Below the pieces are notes generated by a model. That model worked only from the letters and a program-made list of their open reading frames with translations, was not told the DNA's origin and did not search any database. Shown piece after piece: positions 46,338 to 59,900 of a stretch of DNA of 64,000 bases (positions are counted from its first letter, which is position 1; each line of letters starts with the position of its first letter). Made by a program: the position numbers and the translations under genes. The stretch comes from Tragulus kanchil (Eukaryota; Chordata; Mammalia; Artiodactyla; Tragulidae): assembly GCA_022376925.1 (NCBI GenBank), contig JAIOJX010000032.1:296226897-296290896 (forward strand), written 5' to 3'.

Positions 46338-46664
46338 GTTTTTTTTTTTAAAAAAGATTTATTTATTTATTTATTTGGCGGGGGTGGGGAGGGTGGGGGG
46401 CAGGCGGGCTACTTCTATTGGTCTTTCATTTGTCTATTTTCATCCATCTTTGTTCTTTGGCCCATGTGGGCCTCCCATCGTGGTGGCCTCTGTTGTTGCA
46501 GAGCACCGGCTCTGGGTGCATGCGCTCCAGAGCTCCGGCTCAGTAATTGGACACATCGGTCCAGCCGCTCCGGGGCACGTGGGATCTCCCCAGGCCAGGG
46601 ATCGAACTGGCGCCCCCTGCACTGCAAGGCGGAGTCCTAACCCACTGGACCACCAGGGAAGCCC
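46338..46664 (-). mobile_element. young SINE, insertion 10
   Basis: Long form flanked by AAGGGAGCTGTTT. Its other copy at 45252-45474 is cut off at a duplication join. Confidence 0.85.
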
Positions 46665-46920
46665 AAGGGAGCTGTTTTGACTGGGGTGATTAGCGAATGC
46701 CTATGAAAGTAACATTTGACCTGAGACCTGAATGGAAAGGACATAGCCAAGTGACAACGTGGGGACAACGAACTAGTAAGTGCAAAAGCCTAAGATCAGC
46801 ATTTACAGGAATGGTGAACAAAAGGTTTTTAAGTAGTGAGTGTTGGGATGGTAAGGGATGAGATAAACGGAACATACCTAGTAATAAAAAGTTCTATTTT
46901 TTCATAGTCCCCTTGGAAAA

Positions 46921-46970
46921 GGGCACAGTCAAACAAACCTAAGCAGTCAAACAAACCTAAGCAGTCAAAT
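46921..46970. repeat. short tandem repeat, 19-bp unit
   Basis: AGTCAAACAAACCTAAGC occurs about 2.5 times in tandem. Confidence 0.8.
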
Positions 46971-47024
46971 AGCATCTCACTGCTCAAAAATTCTATGGCA
47001 AATTACCTTCTAAAATCACATTCA

Positions 47025-47341
47025 GGGCTTCCCCTGGTGGTCCAGTGGATAAGGACACCACCTTGCAGTGCAAGGGGCGCCGGTTTGATCCCTGGCCTGG
47101 GAAGATCCCACGTGCCACGGAGCGGCTGGACTGATGTGTCCAATTACCTGGCCGGAGCTCTGGAGCGCATGAGCCCAGAGCCGGTGCTCTGCGACAACAG
47201 ACGCCACCGCGATAGGAGGCCCGCAGGAGCCAAAGAACAAAGACGGATGAAAAGAGAGAAATGAAAAATAGAAGTGGCCCGCCCGCTCCCCTCCCTCCCC
47301 AACCTGACCCCCACCCAAAATAAATAATTAAAAAAATCTTT
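47025..47341 (+). mobile_element. young SINE, insertion 11
   Basis: Long form, target duplication containing ACATTCA. Not duplicated. Confidence 0.85.
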
Positions 47342-47384
47342 AAAATCATACACATTCAAATGCAAAGAATCACTCCTAATGGGA

Positions 47385-47830
47385 TGGCTAGACCTAGAAC
47401 CTATTATAAAAAGTGAAGTCAAAAAGAGAAAGACAAGTACAGTACATTAACACATATATATGGAATCTAGTAAGATGGTAATGATAACACATGCAGTGAA
47501 GTGATGGAAAAACAGACACAGGGAACAGACATATGGACATTGTGGGGAATGAACAGCGGGTGGGAGGCGTAGAGGGAGTAACATGGAGACCTATACTATC
47601 ATATGTGAAAAAAATAGCTATTGTCATTGCGCTGTGGGAATAGGGGATCCTGCAGGGGTGCTGTGAGACAGCCTGGAGGGGTGCTATGGGGAGACTGGGA
47701 GGGGGGTGAAGGAGGGAGGGGGCCAGGGATATACATATGACTAATCTGGGATTATACATACCTGTAAACAACAAAACTCTGTAAAAGTAAAAAGTAAAAT
47801 AAAAAATAATTATATAACAAAAAATACAGG
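47385..47830 (+). mobile_element. L1 3' end, sense
   Basis: Same sequence type as 3290-4800 (AGAACCTATTA, AAAAAGAGAAAG, ATATATGGAATCTAG), ending in CTGTAAAAGTAAA. Its 3' part is repeated at 48617-48940. Confidence 0.7.
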
Positions 47831-49700
47831 TGAAAGGAAAAAAAAATCATACACATTCTGCTGTTTTCATGGTAAGTTACATGAAAGTGACAGTGTTGAG
47901 AACAAGGGCCTGCCATGTCCCCTGCTTTATTTCCAGAACCTGGATTCCCTAATTTTGACTGGCATGACAGGGCCTTTCCTACTTATACTGATTGAATGCT
48001 CAACCTGACAGAAGGAACAGCTTGTCAATGACAGGGCTGGGATATCAACGTCTTCATTAGCATATATTTAAATTCTGATTAGCCTCTCTTTGCTGGTAAA
48101 TTGTTAAAATGAAACATTGTTGAGAGCTGTTATTGGACTCTTAAGTTGCCTAGATATATCTGTGTGTCTTTTGATGATCATTTTCTGTGATTCTATTACT
48201 CAAGTATTTCTAAAAGAATCGGTAAATTAACAGAAGTCACGCCAGGTGGTGCTGGACTCCTGGAATTTCAGAAGCCTTGAACTAAGAGGAGACCTGCGTT
48301 CAAATGCCAGTGCTGTTGTTCTCTCACAGCTAGCGTGGCCATGGACATAGCCAAAAACCCTTGAGACCGAATTTGTAAAAGCAATCTATTATCTGTTTTT
48401 GCCTAGATCACAAGAGCCTTGTAAAAATCTGATAAAGACTAAAGATTCTACTTAAGCTTTTTGGAAGTGGTTGCAGATTACATTGAGAGCCTGTAAAGCC
48501 TGTGCCTGCTCTATACTTTTGTTTGGACAGATCCCCACACCCCAGTCTTTTCAGAGCCCCAGCAACTAAAGAGGAGTGGCTTTAGACTGGGTGTTAAAGG
48601 CCCGTTTCTGCTTGACACAGGGAACAGACATATGGACATTGTGGGGAATGAACAGCGGGTGGGAGGCGTAGAGGGAGTAACATGGAGACCTATACTATCA
48701 TATGTGAAAAAAATAGCTATTGTCATTGCGCTGTGGGAATAGGGGATCCTGCAGGGGTGCTGTGAGACAGCCTGGAGGGGTGCTATGGGGAGACTGGGAG
48801 GGGGGTGAAGGAGGGAGGGGGCCAGGGATATACATATGACTAATCTGGGATTATACATACCTGTAAACAACAAAACTCTGTAAAAGTAAAAAGTAAAATA
48901 AAAAATAATTATATAACAAAAAATACAGGTGAAAGGAAAAAAAAATCATACACATTCTGCTGTTTTCATGGTAAGTTACATGAAAGTGACAGTGTTGAGA
49001 ACAAGGGCCTGCCATGTCCCCTGCTTTATTTCCAGAACCTGGATTCCCTAATTTTGACTGGCATGACAGGGCCTTTCCTACTTATACTGATTGAATGCTC
49101 AACCTGACAGAAGGAACAGCTTGTCAATGACAGGGCTGGGATATCAACGTCTTCATTAGCATATATTTAAATTCTGATTAGCCTCTCTTTGCTGGTAAAT
49201 TGTTAAAATGAAACATTGTTGAGAGCTGTTATTGGACTCTTAAGTTGCCTAGATATATCTGTGTGTCTTTTGATGATCATTTTCTGTGATTCTATTACTC
49301 AAGTATTTCTAAAAGAATCGGTAAATTAACAGAAGTCACGCCAGGTGGTGCTGGACTCCTGGAATTTCAGAAGCCTTGAACTAAGAGGAGACCTGCGTTC
49401 AAATGCCAGTGCTGTTGTTCTCTCACAGCTAGCGTGGCCATGGACATAGCCAAAAACCCTTGAGACCGAATTTGTAAAAGCAATCTATTATCTGTTTTTG
49501 CCTAGATCACAAGAGCCTTGTAAAAATCTGATAAAGACTAAAGATTCTACTTAAGCTTTTTGGAAGTGGTTGCAGATTACATTGAGAGCCTGTAAAGCCT
49601 GTGCCTGCTCTATACTTTTTGTTTGGACAGATCCCCACACCCCAGTCTTTTTCAGAGCCCCAGCAACTAAAAGAGGAGTGGCTTTAGACTGGGTGTTTAG
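47515..49700. repeat. tandem direct duplication D15 (47515-48600 / 48616-49700)
   Basis: Offset 1,101 bp. Contains no recognised gene apart from an L1 tail and probable L2/MIR remnants. Confidence 0.92.
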
Positions 49701-49879
49701 GGATGGCCTAATGTCCAGTTTTTAGGCTCCAAGTCTCTCACTCAGTCCCTCTGATCAGCACAAAGCCCTCTGTTGGTGGTTCCTCCGGCCCCATCTCTGC
49801 CACAATTTGGGACTCTGTGCCCCTTCCCGTCCCTTCCCAGGTAAGCCCTCCCAATTCTCAGAAAGAACCAGTCAACAGA

Positions 49880-50354
49880 GATTGCTGAATTTTGCTTTAT
49901 TTTGCATACTGAAGACAGCCAATCAATTATGCAGCTCCAGAACTGTTAGTGTTCATTAATCAAGAAGCAAATGAGGTGGGAAGACCAACTTCATCTCCTC
50001 CCAAACATAATGCAAGAATCACAAAAACTTGTAACAGCACATGCAATACAGGTTGGTTTCAACACACAGAGAGCTCCAGCAAGAAGGGTGAGTCCTAAAG
50101 ATCCATGTGGGTCAGAGCAGGGGCGGTGCTCCAGAAGGCTGGACTCCACCTGGCCAGTCACTGCCCTCGCTCCCAGACACATCTGCCCTGTCAAGTCCTC
50201 TGCCCTGTGTCAAGAGTCAAACCTTTCATCCCGCATTCCAGGCTCATTGTTTCCCTGACTTTCAAGGTGGATAATCCAGACAGAAATACAGGCAGAAGCA
50301 AATCTACTTGCCCAGCTGTGTTTCACGTGGCATGCCCACAAGCCCAGAGACCAC
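49880..50354 (-). other. NGRN: NGRN 3' UTR with poly(A) signal
   Basis: About 475 nt from the stop to an AATAAA signal on the minus strand at 49896-49901. End position approximate. Confidence 0.7.
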
Positions 50355-50946
50355 TCAGATTCGGTACAGGAAGTTGCCATTGCTGTCGAAGAACTCTCGC
50401 CCCCTCTGCACTACTCTGTTGCTGAAGATCTGGTCACCCAGCTCCCCCGCCTTCAGCCCTTCCAGCTTCTTGTCATTGGGCAATTCATCACTGTCATTTC
50501 CTCCGGTGCCCCTAGAACCGCTGGTGGGGTGACCTAGGGCTGCAGCAACAGGCACAAAGCTCTTCCCCTCCTGCAGGCCCTGGACTCCTGTATTTCTTTC
50601 CTTTTGTCTTCTTGGTGTATCTGTACTGTGAGTGTTTGATTCTATCACTTTCAAAGCTGTGCTGTGATCATGGCCTTTAGGTGAGGCTTCATTCCCGGGC
50701 ATCAGCAAAGAGCCTGATACAGACTGGCCTGCAGAAAGCGGTGAGGAATCCCCAGGGTCTGGGAGCTTCCGGAGCGAGCGGGTAAGCCCAATTTTCTTAA
50801 GGACTTTTTGATCCTGCTTCAGTTTCTGTTCCAATGTAGGTACAAATTTGCTTTTTAAAACCCTTCGAATCACATCGGTGCTGACATCAAAGCCTTCTGC
50901 CAGTCTGGGAACTGACCATGACTCTGCAAATTCCTTGTGTAAAAAG
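50355..50946 (-). CDS. NGRN: NGRN exon 3 (terminal coding exon)
   Basis: 592 nt: completes Arg, then FLHKEFAESWSVPRLAEGFD, a conserved helical region through QDQKVLKK, a variable Ser/Pro-rich middle, and the conserved end FLYRI-TGA. Acceptor CCATAG. The frame stays open upstream to 51281, but that extension runs through intron and SINE sequence and is not coding. Confidence 0.96.
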
Positions 50947-53900
50947 CTATGGAAAAAAGAAAAAGAAGGTTTCCAACTGTGAAGACATCTCTTATTAGAA
51001 CAGTCAACAGGTAACGTAACACTACTTATAAATACACGGAAAGAAGAAGGCTTGGAAAAACGGCAAGAGCAGTCTCTATCTTGCACCACTAAAAGGGTAC
51101 AGTCCAGGCTTCTCTGGTAGCTCAGTGGTGCAGAGTTCGCCTGCCAATGCAGGAGACACGGGTTTGATCCCTGATCTGGGAAGAGCCCACATGCTGCAGA
51201 GCAACTAAGCCCGTGAACCAGAACTATTGAGCCTGTGCTGTAGAGCCTCAGAGCCACGACTATGGAGTCCATGTGCCCCAACTATTGAAGCCTGTGTGCC
51301 CTGGAGCCCAAGTTCCACAAGAGAAGTCATCGCCACAAGAAGCCTGTTCACCTCAACTAGAAAGTAGCCCCCCACTCCCTGCAACTAGAGAAGAGCCTGT
51401 AGCAGCACTGAAAACCCAGAATAGCCAAAAATAAATAAATAAAATAAATAAAATAAAAAAGACTATAGTCCATTCTTCTGTGCTGACAGCAAGACCCAAC
51501 TACTCTTAGTCATTTCACTTCCTATCAGCTGGATCCCTCTCACTGCATGGCAGGGCCCAGTTAGACCCTAGGGATGCAAGAGGACGATTTTTCCCTTCAA
51601 AGAACATATAATCCAGCCTTCCCTGACAATTCAGTAATGAAGATGCCGCGCTTCCAACACAAGCGGGCTTGATCCCTGGCTGGGGAACTAAGATCCTACA
51701 TACCCCACTATGCAGCCAAACAACAACACAAAAAGACTGCTGGGTTGACTGAATGATATAATGTATATACATACCCAGCCCAGGGCTTATCCCTAAGTAG
51801 ACATTCAAAACACAAAGAACATACAATCTGGTAGTGGAGACACACGTATTCACACACAGCAACAATGCAAGAAGCATCCCAGCAGAGGATGCTGGGAGAG
51901 CACTGGGGAGGGAGAGGCAGAGGCAGGCTAGCACCACACCTGCAGGACGGCCCAGGAACTGCTTCAGAAGTACAGGCCAGAGGTAGTCTGAAAACATGAG
52001 CAGTTCTAACTAGCTGAGGGGAAGAGAGGAAGAAGTCAAAGGTAATGATGGCAGAGCGGACAGTAGGTGAATTACAAGGAAGCACATCACTCTGGTTGGG
52101 AAAAGCTCAACCTGTGGACAGTGGGAGCAGCAACAAGACCATGTCTGGCTTAGGGATTCTGGAGTTGCCTCAGGGCAACAGTGAACAAAGGAAGATTTTT
52201 TTTTTTTTTTTTAAAGATTTATTTATTTATTTACTTTGGGCGGGGGTCGGGTTGGGGAGGGAGGGGAGTGGGCGGGCCACTTCTATTGGTTTTTCATTTC
52301 TCCATTTTCATTCGTCTTCATTCTTTGGCTCCTGTGGGCCTCCCATCACGGTGGCGTCTGTCGTTGCAGAGCACCGGCTCTGGGCGCATGCGCTCCAGAG
52401 CTCCGGCTCGCTGATTGGACACATCAGTCCAGCCGCTCCGCGGCACGTGGGATCTTCCCAGGCCAGGGCTCGAACCGGCGCCCCTTGCACTGCAAGGCGG
52501 TGTCCTTAGCCACTGGACCACCAGGGGAAGCCCACAAAGGAAGATTTTTAAGCAGCTGAACGCCAAGAGCAAATTTTCATTTTGAAGCTCAACCCAGTGA
52601 GAGTGAAACAGGGGGCAGTCATTCATTAGATTCTTCGAACTGGAACCTGTGCATTAATGAGTAACAACCTGTACTTTGCTTTCACTGACCAAGCAGGCTC
52701 TAACTGTTCCTACAAACTCGCATACCCTCCAGCCTAGACAATACATCAGACTCCTCTACCTCCCTCTTGTAGACAACACTTCTGACCAGGAGCCAGTGTA
52801 GTAATAGTTGCTTAAGTTGCTGTTCAGGCCATGGGGCTGGTTTTGCCCAGTTCAAACCTGTTGAGACCACCGACCATTCAACTGAGCCTGCACAAGCAGA
52901 TGTCCTTCAACTGTTGTGGGCCAAAGTCTCCATCCTCAGATCCTGCTAACACTGCCAGCATTTTCTAACTATGCATCCCATGAGCCACCATGTTAACTCA
53001 GATATCCCTATGCAGAGCACAATCACTTAATCTTTTCCAACCTTCAATCACCTTTCCTGAGCTTCAAACCACCCTGCTTCTCTTTCTTAATACTTATTTA
53101 TCTGCTGCACTGGGAATTGTTACATCATGTAGGATCTAGTCCCCTAGTCAAGAACTGAACTCTGAGCCCAGGTCCCCAGCACTGGGAGCGTGCAGTCTTA
53201 TTCACTGGACCACCAGGAAGTCTGCCACCTTGCTTCTTTACCCGATAAATATCCTAAGCCTCTCCCTTCAAGGAAGCTGATTTGAGATTTGTTCTCCTGT
53301 CTCCTTGCCTGGCTGCCTGTGTATAAACCCTTTCTCTGCTGCACACCTCGGCTTCTCAGCACTGGCTTGCTGTGCATCAGGCAGACAAATGAGGTTCAGC
53401 AACCTGGTTCAGTAACACTAATTTTTTGGTGCAAGACTAGAGATGGAAAGAACAGGCAAGAGGCTCTCAGTAATCCAGGCAGTTTGAACTGAGGCAGGAG
53501 CAATGAGAGAAAAAAAGAAGAGACGAGAAATAGATGCTGGGACACATCAGTCCAGCCACTCCGCGGCACGTGGGATCTTCCCAGGTCAGGGATGGAACCG
53601 GCGCCCCTTGCACTGCAAGGCGGTGTCCTTAGCCACTGGACCACCAGGGGAAGCCCACAAAGGAAGATTTTTAAGCAGCTGAACGCCAAGAGCAAATTTT
53701 CATTTTGAAGCTCAACCCAGTGAGAGTGAAACAGGGGGCAGTCATTCATTAGATTCTTCGAACTGGAACCTGTGCATTAATGAGTAACAACCTGTACTTT
53801 GCTTTCACTGACCAAGCAGGCTCTAACTGTTCCTACAAACTCGCATACCCTCCAGCCTAGACAATACATCAGACTCCTCTACCTCCCTCTTGTAGACAAC

Positions 53901-56900
53901 ACTTCTGACCAGGAGCCAGTGTAGTAATAGTTGCTTAAGTTGCTGTTCAGGCCATGGGGCTGGTTTTGCCCAGTTCAAACCTGTTGAGACCACCGACCAT
54001 TCAACTGAGCCTGCACAAGCAGATGTCCTTCAACTGTTGTGGGCCAAAGTCTCCATCCTCAGATCCTGCTAACACTGCCAGCATTTTCTAACTATGCATC
54101 CCATGAGCCACCATGTTAACTCAGATATCCCTATGCAGAGCACAATCACTTAATCTTTTCCAACCTTCAATCACCTTTCCTGAGCTTCAAACCACCCTGC
54201 TTCTCTTTCTTAATACTTATTTATCTGCTGCACTGGGAATTGTTACATCATGTAGGATCTAGTCCCCTAGTCAAGAACTGAACTCTGAGCCCAGGTCCCC
54301 AGCACTGGGAGCGTGCAGTCTTATTCACTGGACCACCAGGAAGTCTGCCACCTTGCTTCTTTACCCGATAAATATCCTAAGCCTCTCCCTTCAAGGAAGC
54401 TGATTTGAGATTTGTTCTCCTGTCTCCTTGCCTGGCTGCCTGTGTATAAACCCTTTCTCTGCTGCACACCTCGGCTTCTCAGCACTGGCTTGCTGTGCAT
54501 CAGGCAGACAAATGAGGTTCAGCAACCTGGTTCAGTAACACTAATTTTTTGGTGCAAGACTAGAGATGGAAAGAACAGGCAAGAGGCTCTCAGTAATCCA
54601 GGCAGTTTGAACTGAGGCAGGAGCAATGAGAGAAAAAAAGAAGAGACGAGAAATATTTTAGGAAGGCCAAATGATGATACTTGGTCAGGAACTAAATACT
54701 GGGTCAAGAAATAGGCAGAGTCAGTCTTTTTAGAGTAGGTGGTTGGTGGAACCATTCAGGGATATAGCAAAAGTAGGAGAATGAAATGGCCAGGAACAAT
54801 GATGAACTCTACATATTGTATATGTTGAGTTTGAGGAACTTGCGTGACAGCAAAACAGTAATGTCAAGTGCACAGCTGACTATTCAGAGTTCAGAAGAAC
54901 ATGGACTGGACAGGACAGATCTGGAAGTCATAAGCCAACAGCAGGGCTGGCTGAAGCCAGGCAACTGGTTGGCATCAGGCAGAGTGAGATAAAATGACCC
55001 AGGACAGAAAACCAGTTCTACAGCTAGAGGTGAGTGGTCCCCTGGACCAGGAGAGAGTTTCCAGAATGCAGACAAGGTCAAATGCTGAGAAGTGTCAGGC
55101 AGGCTGAAGTGCTGAGAGTCAGTTACCCCCAACACTGAGAAAGTCACTGGTAGATTTGCCAGCAGTTTCACTGTCGTGATGAAACAAAGAAAAATGAGAG
55201 TAGCAAAAAGGAAAAAAAAGAAGAAGAGCAGGCAGCCAGAAGCCAGGAGGGAACTAAAGGAGAAGGGATGGAGTGAAGCCTTGACCACTGGGCTTTTTTT
55301 AATTTTTTTTTTTTTAATTTGGGCTTTTTTTTTTTGGTAATCCAAGTGACTGAGCTTTGCTTGCCAAGGCATGCACTTAGAAAATGTCTGTCTTCAATAA
55401 ACACACTGCTGGTCACACAATTACATAAAAAGCCGGGCTCCCCACCCCAACCTGAGGCACCTTTGTTTTAGAAATCATGGTTGACTTCAATAACTAATCA
55501 CTTGGGCCATTTGTTTTTTCTCTTCCTGTAAGTTAAATTACTGTTAAATTCACCAATAGAGGGCTTCCCTTGGTGGTCCAGTGGGTAAGGACACCGCCTT
55601 GCAGTGCAAGGGGCGCCAGTTCGAGCCCTGGCCTGGGAAGATCCCACGTGCCGCACAGCGGCTGGACTGATGTGTCCAATCACTGAGCCGGAGCTCTGGA
55701 GTGCATGTGCCCAGAGCCGGTGCTCTGGGACAACAGAGGCCGCCGTGATGGGAGGCCCACACGGGCCAAAGAACAAGGATGGATGAGGATAGATAAATGA
55801 AAGACCAATGGAAGTGGCCCGCCTGCTCCCCTCCCTCCCCAACACGACCCCTGCCCAAAAGTAAATAAATGGATAAACCTTTAAAAAAAAAAAAAAATTC
55901 ACCAATAGAGTGAGCCCTCAAAACCTACTCCCCTCCCTGCAAAGAGTCCTAGGCCCCAGCGCTTGACCCCATTAGAAGTAAAACTCCAGGCCCTTAGACC
56001 TCTCTCTACCCATGACCTTGCCGTGTGGCCTCCGGTGCACCATGTGATTTCTAGGTCCTGTAAGTAGTAAACTTCCTCCACTTCCTGCCCAAGTTTCTTG
56101 ATGATTATTAAAGGGCATCTTGTAGTATTTTTTTTAACTTTTCTTTTTATTTCATACAAATTTTAATTATTATTATTATTATTTTTTTTTTTACAGAGTT
56201 TTGTTGTTTACTGCCACATATCAGCCCAAAGCATCCTGTAATCTTCGACAAACGCTGGTCCAGCCAGCCACAACATGGGTTACTGACAGACTGCCCCCAA
56301 AAACAAAGTTCTTAGATCCCGAGAGAAAAAGGAAAGGGAGCAGGCAGCCAGAAGCCAGGAGGGAACTAAAGGAGAAGGGATGGAGTGAAGCCTTGACCAC
56401 TGGGCTTTTTTTAATTTTTTTTTTTTTAATTTGGGCTTTTTTGGTAATCCAAGTGACTGAGCTTTGCTTGCCAAGGCATGCACTTAGAAAATGTCTGTCT
56501 TCAATAAACACACTGCTGGTCACACAATTACATAAAAAGCCGGGCTCCCCACCCCAACCTGAGGCACCTTTGTTTTAGAAATCATGGTTGACTTCAATAA
56601 CTAATCACTTGGGCCATTTGTTTTTTCTCTTCCTGTAAGTTAAATTACTGTTAAATTCACCAATAGAGGGCTTCCCTTGGTGGTCCAGTGGGTAAGGACA
56701 CCGCCTTGCAGTGCAAGGGGCGCCAGTTCGAGCCCTGGCCTGGGAAGATCCCACGTGCCGCACAGCGGCTGGACTGATGTGTCCAATCACTGAGCCGGAG
56801 CTCTGGAGTGCATGTGCCCAGAGCCGGTGCTCTGGGACAACAGAGGCCGCCGTGATGGGAGGCCCACACGGGCCAAAGAACAAGGATGGATGAGGATAGA

Positions 56901-59900
56901 TAAATGAAAGACCAATGGAAGTGGCCCGCCTGCTCCCCTCCCTCCCCAACACGACCCCTGCCCAAAAGTAAATAAATGGATAAACCTTTAAAAAAAAAAA
57001 AAAATTCACCAATAGAGTGAGCCCTCAAAACCTACTCCCCTCCCTGCAAAGAGTCCTAGGCCCCAGCGCTTGACCCCATTAGAAGTAAAACTCCAGGCCC
57101 TTAGACCTCTCTCTACCCATGACCTTGCCGTGTGGCCTCCGGTGCACCATGTGATTTCTAGGTCCTGTAAGTAGTAAACTTCCTCCACTTCCTGCCCAAG
57201 TTTCTTGATGATTATTAAAGGGCATCTTGTAGTATTTTTTTTAACTTTTCTTTTTATTTCATACAAATTTTAATTATTATTATTATTATTTTTTTTTTTA
57301 CAGAGTTTTGTTGTTTACTGCCACATATCAGCCCAAAGCATCCTGTAATCTTACGACCCACAAACGCTGGTCCAGCCAGCCACAACATGGGTTACTGACA
57401 GACTGAGCCCAGCACACAACACAGACAATTTTAAGTTGACAGATGTAGATCCCCGAGGAATTAGGGATCTGACCTAGAGCCACCCAGAGGACTGGTCCTA
57501 GACAAGTGAAGGAACTCCACTTCCCCAGAGATGTGAACAGACTACAAGATTGAGACTGAAAGGTAAGGAGGAGCCCAAGAAGCTTTAATACCTTTTTACT
57601 CAATGGCCTGATTTTTCTGAAACAAAAAGATATTTATTGATCTCCAACGGGGAGGTGACAGGTCAAAGTTGGAAGGGCTGAAAAGGCTGGTATTCAAGAC
57701 AAGAGAGGAGGCTGACAAAGGAGAGCTATTACAGGCTCATAAAATCTCGATCATCTCTATAAAATCCTCCTTACTCTAAGTCTTAATTCCAGAGTTATTC
57801 TGATGAGAACAAAAAATGGAACATGACCTGTGGAGGACTATTAAGCAGTATTTATCAAAATGCAAATCCATGTACCTTTGGGTTCAGCAACCATACTTCT
57901 GGGAAGATGAATAACAAATACATCTAGCAGATATGTATGCAGACTGATGTGTACACAAAGCTACCCGCTACAGTAATATTGGTTACAGCAAGTGAGTGGA
58001 AACAACTCAAAGGCCCACCGTAAAGACCAGTAAAATAAACTAAGGTTTATTAAGCACTGACAAGAAAGAATGAGGCGGGACATCACTGGTGGTCCAGTGG
58101 CTAACTCTGAGCTTCGAGTGCAGAGAACCTGGGTTCGATCCCTGGTCAGGGAACTATATCCGACATGCTGCAACTAAGACCCAGCACAGCCAAATAAATA
58201 AATATATTAAAAAAAAAAAAAGAATGAGGCTCTCTCCTGGGAAGTGGAAAGATCTTCAGAATATATTAAGTGAACAAAAAGCTTCCCTGGTAGCTCAGAT
58301 GGTAAAGAATCTGCCTGCAATGCAGGAGGCCAGGGTTTGATCCTTAGGTCAGGAAGATCCCCTGGAGGAGGCCATGGCAACCCACTCCAGTATTCTTTTG
58401 GGGGGAGGGGAGAGGGCAGGCCACTTCTATTGGTCTTTCATTTCTCTATTTTCATCCGTCTTTGTTCTTTGGTCCGTGTGGGCCTCCCATCACGGTGGCC
58501 TCTGCTGCCGCAGAGCGCCAGAGCTCCGGCTCGGTAATTGGACACATCAGTCCAGCCGCTCTGCGGTACGTGGGATCTTCCCAGGCCAGGGATCGAACCA
58601 GTGTCCCTTGCACTGCAAGGCAGTGTTCTTACCCACTGGACCACCAGGGAAGCCCCACTCCAGTATTCTTGCCGGGAGAATCCCATGGACAGAGAAGCCT
58701 GGCGGGTTTCAGCCCATGGGGTCACAAAGAGCTGGACACAATTGAGCAACTAACACACAGGTGTACAAAGCAAAGTGTATAAACGTATTTACAGGCCCTG
58801 AAACTACAAAAGTGAACATAAAATTCTATATTCATACCAGCTTGCTTGTATTTGCAGGATACCTAAAAAAAAAGACACACAGGGGCTTCCCCTGGTGGTC
58901 CAGTGGGTAAGGACCCGCCTTGCAGTGCAGGGGGCGCCGGTTCGATCCCTGGCCTGGGAAGATCCCACGTGCCGCAGAGCGGCTGGACCCACGTGTCCAA
59001 TTACTGAGCCGGAGCTCTGGAGCGCATGCACCCAGAGCTCGTGCTCTGGGACAACAGAGGCCACCGCGATGGGAGGCCCACAGGAGCCAAAGAACAAAGA
59101 TGGATGAAAACAGACAAATGAAAGACCAATAGAAGTGGCCCGCCCGCCCCTCTCCCTCCCCAACCCGCCCCCCGGGAAAAAAAAAAAGACACAAAAAAAC
59201 TATTAAATGAAAAATACTATCCACAGGAGGCTAGCGGGGTTTATTATCCACAGGAGGCTAGCGGGGTTAACACTTCTCAACGCATATGCCCTGTTATACT
59301 GTTTAAATTTTGAGCCGCATGTAATGTATTGTGTATTCAAAACAAACAAATCTCACCGGATCTGCTCCATAGCTTCCCACGTCAGGGTCCGGGGCGGGGC
59401 ACCAGGCGCCTCCATTTGCCTCCGAATTTTCTGGAATCGGATGGCTTTTTTCTGTCGTTTCAGAGCGCTGGGGGAAAGAACCAATGACAGAAGCCATGCG
59501 TAGACGCTAGACGGGTGGTTTAAGAGCCTTTAAGAGTCACAGAGGGGCCAGCCCACTTCACTCTGCAAAGACAACCTGGCCACGCCGGCCAGCGAGAACA
59601 CTGACCCGAAGTCTAACACCAAGAACAGCCCATAAGCTGTTGCCGAATTTTTAGACGGGTGATGTGAAGGGACCCGTGGCCCTAAAGGACCTAACACGTT
59701 CCCCTGCGCCCCTGTCAACGGGTAAGAAGGGCCGCTGCAGGACGCCCGGCGCCAAGGGGGCGCGGCCCGGGGCGCCCGGGGCCGAGGCCCCGCTTCAGGC
59801 CGAGGGCCCGGGAAGGAGCCGGTACCTCTCCAACTCCTGCAGCTCTCGCTCCTCCGGCTCCCAGTCGAAATCGGGGTCTGGCTCGCGGCTGACAGAGCCC

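Larger units (their letters stand above)
44387..46572. repeat. tandem direct duplication D14 (44387-45475 / 45477-46572)
   Basis: Offset 1,090 bp. The join falls inside a young SINE. Confidence 0.92.

Noticed and set aside
50947..51281. N-terminal extension of the NGRN exon 3 frame
   Set aside because: A CATAG acceptor at 50947 and continuity with exon 2 phase show the extension is intron and CHR-2-like SINE sequence.
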